DNA from: SIG603 sp964370115
GTDB lineage: Bacteria > Bacillota > Clostridia > Oscillospirales > Acutalibacteraceae
Reading direction: 5' to 3'
Length of the DNA stretch: 24,483 nt
Assembly (NCBI GenBank): GCA_964370115.1
Contig: CAYJIA010000031.1
Span: 1 to 24,483, forward strand
Under the pieces are notes generated by a model. That model searched no databases. It was not told where the DNA came from and saw only the letters and a program-made list of their open reading frames with translations. The position numbers were made by a program, and so were the translations under genes. Positions 1 through 7,409 of the stretch are shown here, piece by piece; the first letter of the stretch is position 1, and every line of letters begins with the position of its first letter.

Positions 1-177
1 AAAAAGTTTTCTCTTTTGCACTTTGTGCAAAATTCACTTTCAAAAATGCGCTTCTAAGGACAAGATTTCGCTTTTTGCGAAAAGCGACAAAGGCTCTGCC
101 TTTTGAAACCGAAATTTTTTAAAAAAATTTAGTAAAATTTTCACCACAATTATTCATTATTAATTATTCATTATTAA
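1..177. repeat. Gene-free stretch of tandem short hairpins plus AT-rich direct repeat
   Basis: No gene is visible here. Four short inverted repeats follow one another: TTTTGCAC/GTGCAAAA at 14-21/25-32, TTTCGC/GCGAAA at 66-71/77-82, AAAGGC/GCCTTT at 89-94/98-103, and an A/T palindrome at about 112-131. Then comes a tail beginning TTTTCACCACAA at 138 and a 14-bp direct repeat (ATTATTCATTATTA) at 149-162 and 163-176. A partial third copy runs into the rlmH stop codon. The tail sequence recurs at 10337 and 19508, so this looks like the edge of a dispersed intergenic repeat. Several hairpins could also act as weak terminators for rlmH. Confidence 0.6.
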
Positions 178-654
178 TTATTTATGATATTTCGTGTTAT
201 TCATAATCTGAAACGCTCTGTATACTTGCTCTAAAAGCATAAGTCTTGCCACTTGATGCGGAAAAGTCATTTTTGACATCGAAAAACCCACTCCGCTTTT
301 TTTAACCGTTTCCGCTAGACCGTGTGAGCTTCCTATTACAAAGGCTATATTCCCACTGCCGTTTACCGCACTTTGCGAAATATGTTGCGAAAATTTTTCA
401 GAGTCCATTTGCTTTCCTTCTATGCAAAGAGGAATAATTTTACACCCTTTTGCAGCGTTTAAAATCGCCTTGGCCTCTTCTTCTAATGCCTTGTCTATCA
501 ATGCGTCAGATATTTTTTGAGGCAGTTTATATTCGCTTATCTCCACTAGTGAAAAATTGCATAGTGTGGAAAGCCTTTTTTTATACTCTGCACAGGCATC
601 AACCAAATATTTTTCTTTTAAATTTCCAACGCAAATTATTTTAATACCTATCAT
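178..654 (-). CDS. rlmH: RlmH, 23S rRNA pseudouridine-1915 N3-methyltransferase
   Basis: This 158-residue protein has the normal length for RlmH, the small SPOUT methyltransferase that methylates pseudouridine 1915 in helix 69 of 23S rRNA using S-adenosylmethionine. The N-terminus (MIGIKIICVGNLKEKYL) and the C-terminal block (SMSKMTFPHQVARLMLLEQVYRAF, ending NTKYHK) are family hallmarks. The glycine-rich SAM-binding loop reads FVIGSSHGL, where many homologues have IGGxxGL. The ATG at 654 is supported by AAAGGA about eight bases upstream. It follows walJ after 12 bases, so the two are probably co-transcribed; the same two genes are close together in Bacillus (yycJ and yydA/rlmH). The stop codon sits inside an AT-rich repeat. 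Confidence 0.95.
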   Translation of the reverse strand: MIGIKIICVGNLKEKYLVDACAEYKKRLSTLCNFSLVEISEYKLPQKISDALIDKALEEEAKAILNAAKGCKIIPLCIEGKQMDSEKFSQHISQSAVNGSGNIAFVIGSSHGLAETVKKSGVGFSMSKMTFPHQVARLMLLEQVYRAFQIMNNTKYHK

Positions 655-666
655 ACACTATATCCT

Positions 667-1458
667 TTAAAAAACTATGGCCTCACCTTTAATATTTTGT
701 TTCGGCGCCACAAATAAATTATAATCTTCATCTTTTACAAGACCTTCCATACTCATAGCGCAAACCGAGGTTTCGTAAGCTATTTGAGGAGTGTTATTCT
801 CAGAGCTTAAATGGGCAAGCAAAAATTTTCTTGAATAATTTTTATGTAGTCTTGTCAAAAACTCCGCACAAACCCTATTTGATAAATGCCCTATATCCGA
901 CAAAATTCTACGTTTTAACATATATGGGTATGGCCCTACTTTAAGCATGTTTTCGTCGTGATTAGACTCAATCACCACAAGACTGCTGTCGGCTAAATTT
1001 TCTTCGACCTCATCACTAAGACAGCCTAAATCTGTTGCAAAGGACAAAATCTTCCCATCTGGAGTTTTAACCCTAAACCCTATGCTATCAGCGCAGTCGT
1101 GCGCAGTGTTAAAGTACTTTACACTCATGCCTGCAACTTGTAAGTCCTGCTCGATTTCAAAAATCGGGAAAGAGCCGTTTGCTACATTTGCCTTTTCGAG
1201 TGCCTGTATAGTGCCAAGTGATGTAAATGCAGGTATATTGTACTTTGTGGCAAATACCCTAAGACCGCTTACGTGGTCGCTGTGTTCGTGAGTTATAAGT
1301 ATCGCCTTTACCGCCAGTGGGTCTATTTCACAGTTTTGAAGCGCTAGCCCCAACTGCTTTGCAGATTTACCCGCATCTATGAGTATACCCTCTTCTTTTC
1401 TTCCTAAAAAGTAGCTGTTGCCACTGCTACCGCTAAACAGCGGATATATTTTCGACAT
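667..1458 (-). CDS. walJ: WalJ/YycJ-type metallo-beta-lactamase-fold hydrolase
   Basis: This is a 263-residue cytoplasmic metallo-beta-lactamase-fold protein. The metal-binding motif HEHSDH lies at residues 57-62. Further ligands are likely in FNTAHDCADS and SFATDLG, and IESNHDENML is typical of the YycJ/WalJ branch, which is usually 260-265 residues. In Bacillus the gene belongs to the walRK cell-wall regulon region; the protein has been linked to a 5'-3' exonuclease-like role and to coordinating division with replication, but its substrate is not settled. No walRK genes are in this window. The start has only a weak Shine-Dalgarno (AGAAAGAG). rlmH follows 12 bases downstream. Confidence 0.88.
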   Translation of the reverse strand: MSKIYPLFSGSSGNSYFLGRKEEGILIDAGKSAKQLGLALQNCEIDPLAVKAILITHEHSDHVSGLRVFATKYNIPAFTSLGTIQALEKANVANGSFPIFEIEQDLQVAGMSVKYFNTAHDCADSIGFRVKTPDGKILSFATDLGCLSDEVEENLADSSLVVIESNHDENMLKVGPYPYMLKRRILSDIGHLSNRVCAEFLTRLHKNYSRKFLLAHLSSENNTPQIAYETSVCAMSMEGLVKDEDYNLFVAPKQNIKGEAIVF

Positions 1459-1487
1459 AGTCTTTTTTCGCTCTTTCTATAATAAAT

Positions 1488-1517
1488 TAAAAATAGGACA
1501 GGCGCAGAGGCCTGTCC
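1488..1517 (-). terminator. Intrinsic terminator downstream of murA
   Basis: On the minus strand GGACAGG and CCTGTCC (plus 1511-1517 and 1496-1502) form a perfect 7-bp stem with an 8-base loop, followed by TATTTTTAA. It lies 66 bases past the murA stop and 38 bases before the walJ start, so walJ-rlmH either has a promoter overlapping this spot or depends on read-through. The stem belongs to the same class of hairpin unit seen at 7316, 9385 and 10143. Confidence 0.7.
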
Positions 1518-1583
1518 TTACATTATTAGGTGATGTTTGTAAGTCTTTTTCTATTTTGTCATAGCCTCTGACTTTGTAATTAC

Positions 1584-2870
1584 TTAAACAATGTCTGCAA
1601 GTTGATAATCGGGTTTGCTTTGGCAGTAAATATCTGCACCAAGCCCTACAAACTTGTCAATGATATTTTCATATCCTCTTTGAATATGCTTAATGTCCTC
1701 GACTTTAGTTTCGCCTTGTGCTATAAGTCCTGCAATTATCATTGCAACGCCCGCCCTAAGGTCAGTCGCCTTTACAGGAGCTCCTTTAAGTTGCTTTACA
1801 CCCTCAATAATTGCAAGCCTGCCATTGACAGTTACTTGTGCACCCATGCGTTTTAGTTCGTCGATATATCTATATCTATTTTCCCAAACACTTTCGTTTA
1901 ATATGCTAGTTCCATTTGCAAGGCATAAAAGCACTGCAATTTGCGGTTGCATATCTGTCGGAAAGCCAGGATGAGGCAAAGTTTTTACGTTGCATTTTTT
2001 TAGAGCTCCAAGTCTTTGTACTCTAACCGCATCATCATATTCTGTGATAGTTGCGCCAATTTCCAAAAGCTTTGCAGAGATAGACTCTAAGTGTTTAGGC
2101 GTTACGTTTTTAATCAAAACATCTCCACCTGTGGCAGCAGCCGCTACCATATAAGTTCCTGCTTCAATTTGATCAGGAATAATTGTGTAGCTTTCGCCCG
2201 TTAGCTCTTCTACACCACGTATTCTAATTATATCTGTACCAGCACCGCTGATGTTTGCACCCATTCTGTTTAAGAAGTTTGCAAGGTCAACAATATGTGG
2301 TTCTCTCGCCGCATTCTCGATAACCGTTAAGCCACGAGCCTTTACAGCCGCCAAGAGAATGTTCATTGTAGCGCCAACTGACACTACGTCCATAAATATA
2401 TTAGAGCCTTTAAGCTCGTCTGCCTTTACTTCTATCATTCCGTCGCCACTTATATCATAAGTGCAACCTAATGCCTCAAAACCTTTTAAATGTTGGTCTA
2501 TAGGGCGAACACCAAAATCACAGCCGCCTGGCAGTGAAACCTGTGCTCTCTTATATCTTCCAAGCAGCGCTCCTAAGAAATAATAAGAACCTCTTATATG
2601 TCCTGAAATTTCATAAGGAACTGTGTCTGTGTCTATTGGTCTTGGGTCTATGTCTATAGTATTATTGTCTACATATGTCACAACTGCTCCCATTTCTGAA
2701 AGAATTCTGCATATAACTTTTACATCTGAAATATTTGGTATATTTTCAAGTCTACAAGGACTGTTTGCTAAAATTGTTGCAGGCAAAATTGCAAGTGCTG
2801 CATTTTTGGCTCCGCTAATTGTAACCTCACCACGTAAAGTGGCTCCACCTTTTATAATAAACTTATCCAA
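1584..2870 (-). CDS. murA: MurA, UDP-N-acetylglucosamine 1-carboxyvinyltransferase
   Basis: MurA transfers enolpyruvate from PEP to UDP-GlcNAc, the first committed step of peptidoglycan synthesis, in the cytoplasm. I place the start at the TTG at 2870, giving 428 residues beginning (M)DKFIIKGG, because family members begin with that pattern. The in-frame GTG at 2879 sits only one base from the GGGA motif. The substrate-binding SGAKNAAL places Lys22 and Asn23, and the active-site loop LPGGCDFGVRPID keeps the catalytic Cys at residue 117, so the enzyme should be fosfomycin-sensitive at the target level. The fold is complete to the C-terminus. Firmicutes often carry two paralogues (murA and murAB/murZ) and I cannot say which this is. 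It has its own promoter and terminator. Confidence 0.96.
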   Translation of the reverse strand: MDKFIIKGGATLRGEVTISGAKNAALAILPATILANSPCRLENIPNISDVKVICRILSEMGAVVTYVDNNTIDIDPRPIDTDTVPYEISGHIRGSYYFLGALLGRYKRAQVSLPGGCDFGVRPIDQHLKGFEALGCTYDISGDGMIEVKADELKGSNIFMDVVSVGATMNILLAAVKARGLTVIENAAREPHIVDLANFLNRMGANISGAGTDIIRIRGVEELTGESYTIIPDQIEAGTYMVAAAATGGDVLIKNVTPKHLESISAKLLEIGATITEYDDAVRVQRLGALKKCNVKTLPHPGFPTDMQPQIAVLLCLANGTSILNESVWENRYRYIDELKRMGAQVTVNGRLAIIEGVKQLKGAPVKATDLRAGVAMIIAGLIAQGETKVEDIKHIQRGYENIIDKFVGLGADIYCQSKPDYQLADIV

Positions 2871-2959
2871 GCTTTGCACTTCCCATCTGTTTATTAATCC
2901 GATTTATATATCATGAATCTTTGATAAAATCTAAGTTAAATATATTATTAACGTATAAT

Positions 2960-2988
2960 ATAATAATACACAATGATAAAAATGTCAA
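2960..2988 (-). promoter_or_regulatory. murA promoter
   Basis: On the minus strand there is a -35 TTGACA (plus 2983-2988), a 17-bp spacer and a -10 TATTAT (2960-2965). It is a near-consensus housekeeping promoter about 90 bases before the murA start. Confidence 0.8.
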
Positions 2989-3002
2989 TAGAAAATCCAC
3001 AC

Positions 3003-3028
3003 AAAAGAAAATTATGTAAAGTAATTTT
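3003..3028 (-). terminator. Weak terminator after plsY
   Basis: On the minus strand AAAATTA/TAATTTT (plus 3022-3028 and 3008-3014) forms a 7-bp stem overlapping the plsY stop codon, followed by CTTTTG. The stem is AT-only, so termination may be leaky. Confidence 0.35.
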
Positions 3029-3767
3029 ACTTGGGTCTTTTGTCGGTTTTTGTAAAGGAAATTGGCTTTTCAGTGCCTTTTATCAATCGTTTAATATTCT
3101 CACTGTGTTTTGTGATTATGACAACTGAAATTATCAAAGAAATTACTGTTATACTAATCAAATAATAAAGCGGTGCTCCATTTTCAATATTTATCGGGCT
3201 ACCCTCAAAATTGAAAAAGAAGTTAATTAAAAAGGTTACAGCAGGATAAAGACCTATACCTATAATTGATGAAAGAGAAACTATTTTTTTCCAAAACATC
3301 ATTAACAAAAATATGCTAAATACCACTATAAACACACGCCAATCCACAAGCGCTATAAGTGCTGCAGAAGTAACTATGCCTTTTCCGCCTTTGAATCCAT
3401 AATAAATAGGATACATATGTCCCATCATACAGCTAAGTCCTGCTGCATATGCGCCAAACTGAGCAACTTCTGGAATAAGCCCGTAATGCGCTGCGATATA
3501 AGATATAATTAATCTGCCCAAAACAACAGCGATAACACATTTTAGAAAATCAAACAAAAATGTTAAAGCCGATGCCTTTTTACCCACGGTACGAAGTACA
3601 TTTGTTGCACCTGCATTTCCGCTTCCATAATCTCTGATATCTCCCATTTTATACATCTTTGTGATGATTATAGATGAGCTTATACTTCCTAAAAGATAGG
3701 ATACCACAAGCACTACCAAGCAAGCAACCGTCCAAGTAATAATAGCATTTTCAAAAATCAAAATCAT
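3027..3767 (-). CDS. plsY: PlsY, acyl-phosphate:glycerol-3-phosphate acyltransferase
   Basis: PlsY is an integral membrane enzyme that moves an acyl group from acyl-phosphate (made by PlsX) to glycerol-3-phosphate, giving lysophosphatidic acid. The family blocks are SYLLGSISSSIIITK, the glycine-rich DYGSGNAGATNVLRTVGKK, and GFKGGKGIVTSAA, between about six hydrophobic segments. I start at the ATG at 3767 (246 residues), just after AAAGGAG. That spacing is short (2 bases), so the TTG at 3761 is an alternative. An upstream in-frame TTG at 3785 has no ribosome binding site and would overlap der. The protein is longer than many PlsY (about 200 residues), with an extended C-terminal tail. It is the last gene of the operon starting at 7259, seven bases after der. 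Confidence 0.93.
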   Translation of the reverse strand: MILIFENAIITWTVACLVVLVVSYLLGSISSSIIITKMYKMGDIRDYGSGNAGATNVLRTVGKKASALTFLFDFLKCVIAVVLGRLIISYIAAHYGLIPEVAQFGAYAAGLSCMMGHMYPIYYGFKGGKGIVTSAALIALVDWRVFIVVFSIFLLMMFWKKIVSLSSIIGIGLYPAVTFLINFFFNFEGSPINIENGAPLYYLISITVISLIISVVIITKHSENIKRLIKGTEKPISFTKTDKRPK

Positions 3768-3774
3768 ATCTCCT

Positions 3775-5106
3775 TTAAGTATCAAGTTTTTCAGAGCGCT
3801 CTCTGATAATTAAGTTTACCGGTGTTCCCTCAAGCCCAAACACATCTCTTATTCTGTTTATAAGATATCTTTGGTACGAAAAGTGGAATAGCTCTTTTGA
3901 GTTTACAAAGCACACAAATGTAGGTGGCTTTGTAGACGCCTGTGTCATGTAAAAGATTTTCAGCCTTTTTCCTTTATCAGTAGGCGGTTGAACTCTAGCT
4001 GTCGCCTGAGCTAAAATGTCGTTTAGTACGCCCGTTGTAATTCTCATTGCATTATTGTTTGCGACAACTTTTATCATCTCAAAAAGCTTATCAAGCCTTT
4101 GGCCTGTTTTTGCAGAAATAAAAAGTATCGGCGCATAAGACATAAATCCAAAATCATGCTCCAGCCCTTTTTTGTACTCTTGCATGGTTTTTTCGTCTTT
4201 TTCAATGGCATCCCATTTATTTACAACGATTACACAGCCTTTTCCAGCCTCGTGTGCAATACCTGCCACTTTTGAGTCTTGCTCTGTAAAGCCTTCCATT
4301 GCATCAATCATAATTACGCACACGTCGGCTCTTTCTACCGCCATTTGCGCCCTTATGTTTGAGTAACGCTCTATATTGTCATCAACTCTGCTTTTTCTTC
4401 TAAGTCCTGCGGTGTCAATAAATGTAAACTCTCCATGCTTATTTTCTATAAGCATATCGACGGCATCTCTTGTTGTTCCAGCGATGTTAGATACTATGCA
4501 TCTGTTTTCGCCCGACACTTTATTTACAAGCGAAGATTTTCCAACATTTGGCTTTCCTATAATTGCAACCTTAATGTTTTCATTATCCTCTTCTTCTTCC
4601 ACATCTTTTGGAAAGTGGCTTATAACCTCATCTAAAAGGTCGCCTGTGCCGTGTCCGTGAACCGACGATACAGCGTAAGGCTCGCCTAGGGCAAGGTTGT
4701 AAAACTCGTAGTACTCAGGAGGAGGATCTCCAACCCTGTCACATTTATTTACAACTAAAACTACGGGCACCTTGCTTCTTACTAGCATAGAGGCAATTTC
4801 CTCGTCTGTAGAAACCATACCCGTTCTTACGTCTGTTACAAATAATATTACATCAGCAGAGTCAATCGCAAGCTGAGCCTGCACCCTCATTTGAGATAAA
4901 ATAACATCTTTAGACAAAGGCTCAATACCGCCTGTGTCTATCAGTGTAAACTTATTATTAAGCCATTCGCAGTCCGCAAAAATTCTGTCTCTTGTAACAC
5001 CTGGAGTATCCTCAACTATAGATATTCTTTGGCCTACAAGCTTGTTAAACAGTGTTGATTTTCCAACATTTGGTCTACCTACAACTGCCACTATGGGTTT
5101 TGCCAT
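3775..5106 (-). CDS. der: Der (EngA), double-domain ribosome-assembly GTPase
   Basis: Der is an essential GTPase with two tandem G domains and a C-terminal KH-like domain; it helps mature the 50S subunit. The 443-residue length is typical. Domain 1 has GRPNVGKS (10-17), DTPGVTRD, DTGG and NKCD. Domain 2 has GKPNVGKSS, DTAGLRRK and NKWD, and the rest is the KH-like domain. The ATG at 5106 is preceded by AAGGGAG six bases away and gives the usual MAKPIVAVVGRPN start. An in-frame ATG 24 bases upstream would overlap the ribosome binding site and is rejected. It lies 20 bases after the DUF512 gene and 7 bases before plsY, an order common in Clostridia. Confidence 0.97.
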   Translation of the reverse strand: MAKPIVAVVGRPNVGKSTLFNKLVGQRISIVEDTPGVTRDRIFADCEWLNNKFTLIDTGGIEPLSKDVILSQMRVQAQLAIDSADVILFVTDVRTGMVSTDEEIASMLVRSKVPVVLVVNKCDRVGDPPPEYYEFYNLALGEPYAVSSVHGHGTGDLLDEVISHFPKDVEEEEDNENIKVAIIGKPNVGKSSLVNKVSGENRCIVSNIAGTTRDAVDMLIENKHGEFTFIDTAGLRRKSRVDDNIERYSNIRAQMAVERADVCVIMIDAMEGFTEQDSKVAGIAHEAGKGCVIVVNKWDAIEKDEKTMQEYKKGLEHDFGFMSYAPILFISAKTGQRLDKLFEMIKVVANNNAMRITTGVLNDILAQATARVQPPTDKGKRLKIFYMTQASTKPPTFVCFVNSKELFHFSYQRYLINRIRDVFGLEGTPVNLIIRERSEKLDT

Positions 5107-5126
5107 AATTTGCTCCCTTCTTTTCA

Positions 5127-6452
5127 TCAAATGCCAAGTAGGGCATTTAATAAATCCTCTCCCTGAGGGCCTACTTTTCTTATATTTATTTTAAGCTTTT
5201 TTGAAAGCTCTTCTAGCGTCATATCGTCTAAAAAAACATCTTCATCGGCTTTTAACATTACATCGGGTATCAATAGCTCGTCATAAAGCTCTTCGTCTTT
5301 TAAAGCATTATAAATATCTATTCCCGTCAAAAGTCCCGTGACGTCTACACAGCCACCAAAAAACTTATTTTCTATGCTATGTACATTTATACTTAGATTG
5401 TCACATTTTTCACGCAGTTTGTCAATAACAGTTTCTAAAAAAGTATAGACCGCCGTGCCTGTGACACTGCTTATTTTTCTCTTTTTTCCATTTTTAAATT
5501 CATCTAGCACGCCGTTTTCACTTGCATCTTCAATGGCGTACATAAATTCTTCTTCCAAATTCCTCATCATGCCCACACCATTTTCTATTTGGGCAAAATC
5601 CTCGTAAAAATCACAATTTGGAAGCTCTCTTTTTGCGATTAGGTAAAATTCATCTGATGGATAAACTGTCCTTGAGCCGCGCTCCTTATAAAGTCTATCA
5701 CCAAATTTTTCCACCATGTCTATCACTGCGCCTGCCTCTTCTTTTGTAAAGGCTCTAAGCGGGTAAAGATTATCCCTAAACTTTGTAAGCCCCACGGGAA
5801 CAAGCGCCAAACTCTGCAAGTTTTCTCCAAGCTTATAAAGCTCGTTTAAAGTGAATTCAAGCTCTTTTCCATTGTTTAACGTCGGGCACAAAACAAGCTG
5901 ACAGTTAAGTTTTATACCACTGTCTGAAAGCATTTTGATATATTTTATGCTATCCCCCGCGAATTTATTTTTCATCATTTCACATCTTAGCTCGGGGTTC
6001 ATTGTGTGCACCGAAATATTTATTGGGCTTATCCTCATTTTTATAATTCTATCTATCTCTTTTTGGCCTATATTTGTAAGGGTTATATAATTCCCAAACA
6101 AAAACGATAGTCTGTCGTCATCATCTTTAAAATAAAGGCTTTCTCTCATGCCATTTGGAAGTTGATCTATAAAGCAAAAGACGCACTTATTTTTACAAGA
6201 GCGTTTTTCGTCCATAAGATAAGTCTCAAACTCGAGTCCCAAAGAGGAATATCTTGGTTTTCTCACCTTTACTTCATAGACCTTTTTATAATTATTTTCA
6301 AGTTTTAATGTAAGTATGCTATCCGTTTCAAAAAATCTGTAATCGAGTATGTCGTTTACCTCATTTTCATTTATAGCTATTAGCCTTTCGCCCTCTGATA
6401 TCCCAAGTTTGTCGGCTAAACTTCCATTTTCAATTCCGGTTATTTTAACCAC
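5127..6452 (-). CDS. DUF512 family protein: PDZ-like domain plus radical-SAM-type core
   Basis: This 441-residue protein of unknown reaction is conserved next to der in Clostridia. Residues 1-55 look like a PDZ-type domain (GIENGSLADKLGISEGERLIAINE). The core has a CxxxCxxC cluster, CKNKCVFC at 86-93, as in radical SAM enzymes, within the family signature CVFCFIDQLPNGMR. It continues with SLYFKDDDDRLSFLFGN and a TIM-barrel-like stretch (INISVHTMNPELR, LNCQLVLCP), then the C-terminal DUF512 region (SSVTGTAVYTFLE, FFGGCVDVTGLLTG). The GTG start has AAGGAG eight bases upstream. It sits between rpmF and der in one operon, suggesting a link with ribosome maturation or translation. That is inference from context; neither substrate nor product is known to me. 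Confidence 0.88.
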   Translation of the reverse strand: MVKITGIENGSLADKLGISEGERLIAINENEVNDILDYRFFETDSILTLKLENNYKKVYEVKVRKPRYSSLGLEFETYLMDEKRSCKNKCVFCFIDQLPNGMRESLYFKDDDDRLSFLFGNYITLTNIGQKEIDRIIKMRISPINISVHTMNPELRCEMMKNKFAGDSIKYIKMLSDSGIKLNCQLVLCPTLNNGKELEFTLNELYKLGENLQSLALVPVGLTKFRDNLYPLRAFTKEEAGAVIDMVEKFGDRLYKERGSRTVYPSDEFYLIAKRELPNCDFYEDFAQIENGVGMMRNLEEEFMYAIEDASENGVLDEFKNGKKRKISSVTGTAVYTFLETVIDKLREKCDNLSINVHSIENKFFGGCVDVTGLLTGIDIYNALKDEELYDELLIPDVMLKADEDVFLDDMTLEELSKKLKINIRKVGPQGEDLLNALLGI

Positions 6453-6466
6453 TTTAAAAACTCCTT

Positions 6467-6500
6467 AAAAATAAAATAGAGAAGGCCTACACCTTCTCTA
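6467..6500 (-). terminator. Intra-operon terminator/attenuator after rpmF
   Basis: A perfect 9-bp inverted repeat, TAGAGAAGG/CCTTCTCTA (6477-6485 and 6492-6500), has a 6-base loop and is followed on the minus strand by an A/T-rich run ending in TTTTT. The DUF512 ribosome binding site comes immediately after. This should lower expression of the downstream genes relative to rpmF. Confidence 0.7.
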
Positions 6501-6505
6501 CTAAA

Positions 6506-6688
6506 TTATGCTTCTTTAGTTACAACTTGTCTTCCGTTGTAATATCCGCAAGCGCCACATACTCTATGAGGTGTCTTGTAATCCCCACATTGTGAGCATT
6601 TCATTAGGGCAGGAGCGCTAATTTTCCAAACATTGGAACGTCTTTTATTTTGTCTTGCACTAGACAGTTTTGACTTTGGTACAGCCAT
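6506..6688 (-). CDS. rpmF: Ribosomal protein bL32
   Basis: This is a 60-residue large-subunit ribosomal protein. It opens MAVPKSKLSSARQNKRRSN, as L32 does, and keeps all four zinc-ribbon cysteines (CSQC and CGAC), so it is the zinc-binding form and not the Cys-less paralogue made under zinc starvation. The ATG at 6688 follows AGGAGGT by seven bases; an in-frame ATG nine bases earlier would overlap that site. It comes 26 bases after the DUF177 gene, the usual yceD-rpmF pairing in bacteria. Confidence 0.97.
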   Translation of the reverse strand: MAVPKSKLSSARQNKRRSNVWKISAPALMKCSQCGDYKTPHRVCGACGYYNGRQVVTKEA

Positions 6689-6714
6689 GGCTAGCACCTC
6701 CTCTTTCTATAATT

Positions 6715-7209
6715 TCATTCTATCAAGCTTTTAAGAGCCTCTAGTCGAGGATCAAGCTGATTTTTCTTGCAATCACAGCTTTCGCTGTTTAGGTTTTTGC
6801 CACATTGTGAGCAAAGCCCTTTACAATCTTCTTTACAGATATACTTTGTCGGCAATTCAAGTATTATATCCGAATATAAAAGTTCATTTAAATCCAGCTC
6901 ATCTTCTACTTGAATATACGAAAGATTATCTTCTTCGCAAAGTGACGTAACCAAGGTGTGAGATACCACAGTCTCGCATTTTTTGAAAGCATCTTCCATA
7001 CATCTGTTGCACGGCATACAAAAGTCATACGACAACTCTACCCGAAGCTTAGCACTATCTATGCCCGGCTTTAGCTGTCCTTTAGCTAAAATATCTGAGA
7101 CAAATGGGTAGTACCCATCTATTTCGACCTCTTTTAAGCTAAAGCTGTAATCAATATCAAGCACAGCATTCTCTGCACCTGAAATATATTTTTTCACGTT
7201 AATCTTCAT
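6715..7209 (-). CDS. DUF177 (YceD-like) protein, large-subunit rRNA accumulation factor
   Basis: This 164-residue DUF177/YceD protein is encoded directly upstream of rpmF, as in most bacteria. YceD homologues are reported to be needed for normal 23S rRNA accumulation. Visible features are a CMPCNRC motif in the middle and a C-terminal Cys-rich knuckle (CKEDCKGLCSQCGKNL...CDCKK), followed by the family ending LDPRLEALKSL. The cysteines probably bind zinc. The start has a modest Shine-Dalgarno (TAAGAGA). It is the first gene of the operon, 22 bases after a perfect promoter -10 box. Confidence 0.92.
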   Translation of the reverse strand: MKINVKKYISGAENAVLDIDYSFSLKEVEIDGYYPFVSDILAKGQLKPGIDSAKLRVELSYDFCMPCNRCMEDAFKKCETVVSHTLVTSLCEEDNLSYIQVEDELDLNELLYSDIILELPTKYICKEDCKGLCSQCGKNLNSESCDCKKNQLDPRLEALKSLIE

Positions 7210-7230
7210 ATTCTCTTACCGTACCCAATT

Positions 7231-7259
7231 ATTATAATGAGTATTTCCTCATTTGTCAA
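7231..7259 (-). promoter_or_regulatory. Consensus promoter of the DUF177-rpmF-DUF512-der-plsY operon
   Basis: On the minus strand there is TTGACA (plus 7254-7259), exactly 17 bp, then TATAAT (7231-7236): a perfect sigma-A promoter. The spacer contains an inverted repeat, AATGAG/CTCATT (7236-7241 and 7248-7253), that could be an operator or coincidence. Confidence 0.9.
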
Positions 7260-7315
7260 GCTAAATATTGCAATTTAGCCCATTATATTTTAAAAAGTTC
7301 TTATTAAGGCAATTA

Positions 7316-7386
7316 TAGGGACAATCCTTGCGATTGTCCGAAACAGAAGCTTTTTCCATTCCAGACAGGGGCAAGCCCTGTCCCTA
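7316..7386. repeat. 71-bp hairpin repeat unit with TAGGGAC/GTCCCTA ends
   Basis: The unit has terminal inverted repeats TAGGGAC (7316-7322) and GTCCCTA (7380-7386). Inside are two smaller hairpins: GGACAATC/GATTGTCC (7319-7326, 7332-7339) and ACAGGG/CCCTGT (7365-7370, 7376-7381). It fills most of the gap between the P-loop gene and the DUF177 operon promoter. It resembles in design, but not in stem sequence, the hairpin modules at 1496, 9385 and 10143. Confidence 0.65.
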
Positions 7387-7409
7387 CTGCTTTTTTATTG
7401 TATAAATTA

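Noticed and set aside
3765..3785. TTG at 3785 as the plsY start
   Set aside because: It has no ribosome binding site and overlaps der; AAAGGAG sits directly before the ATG at 3767.
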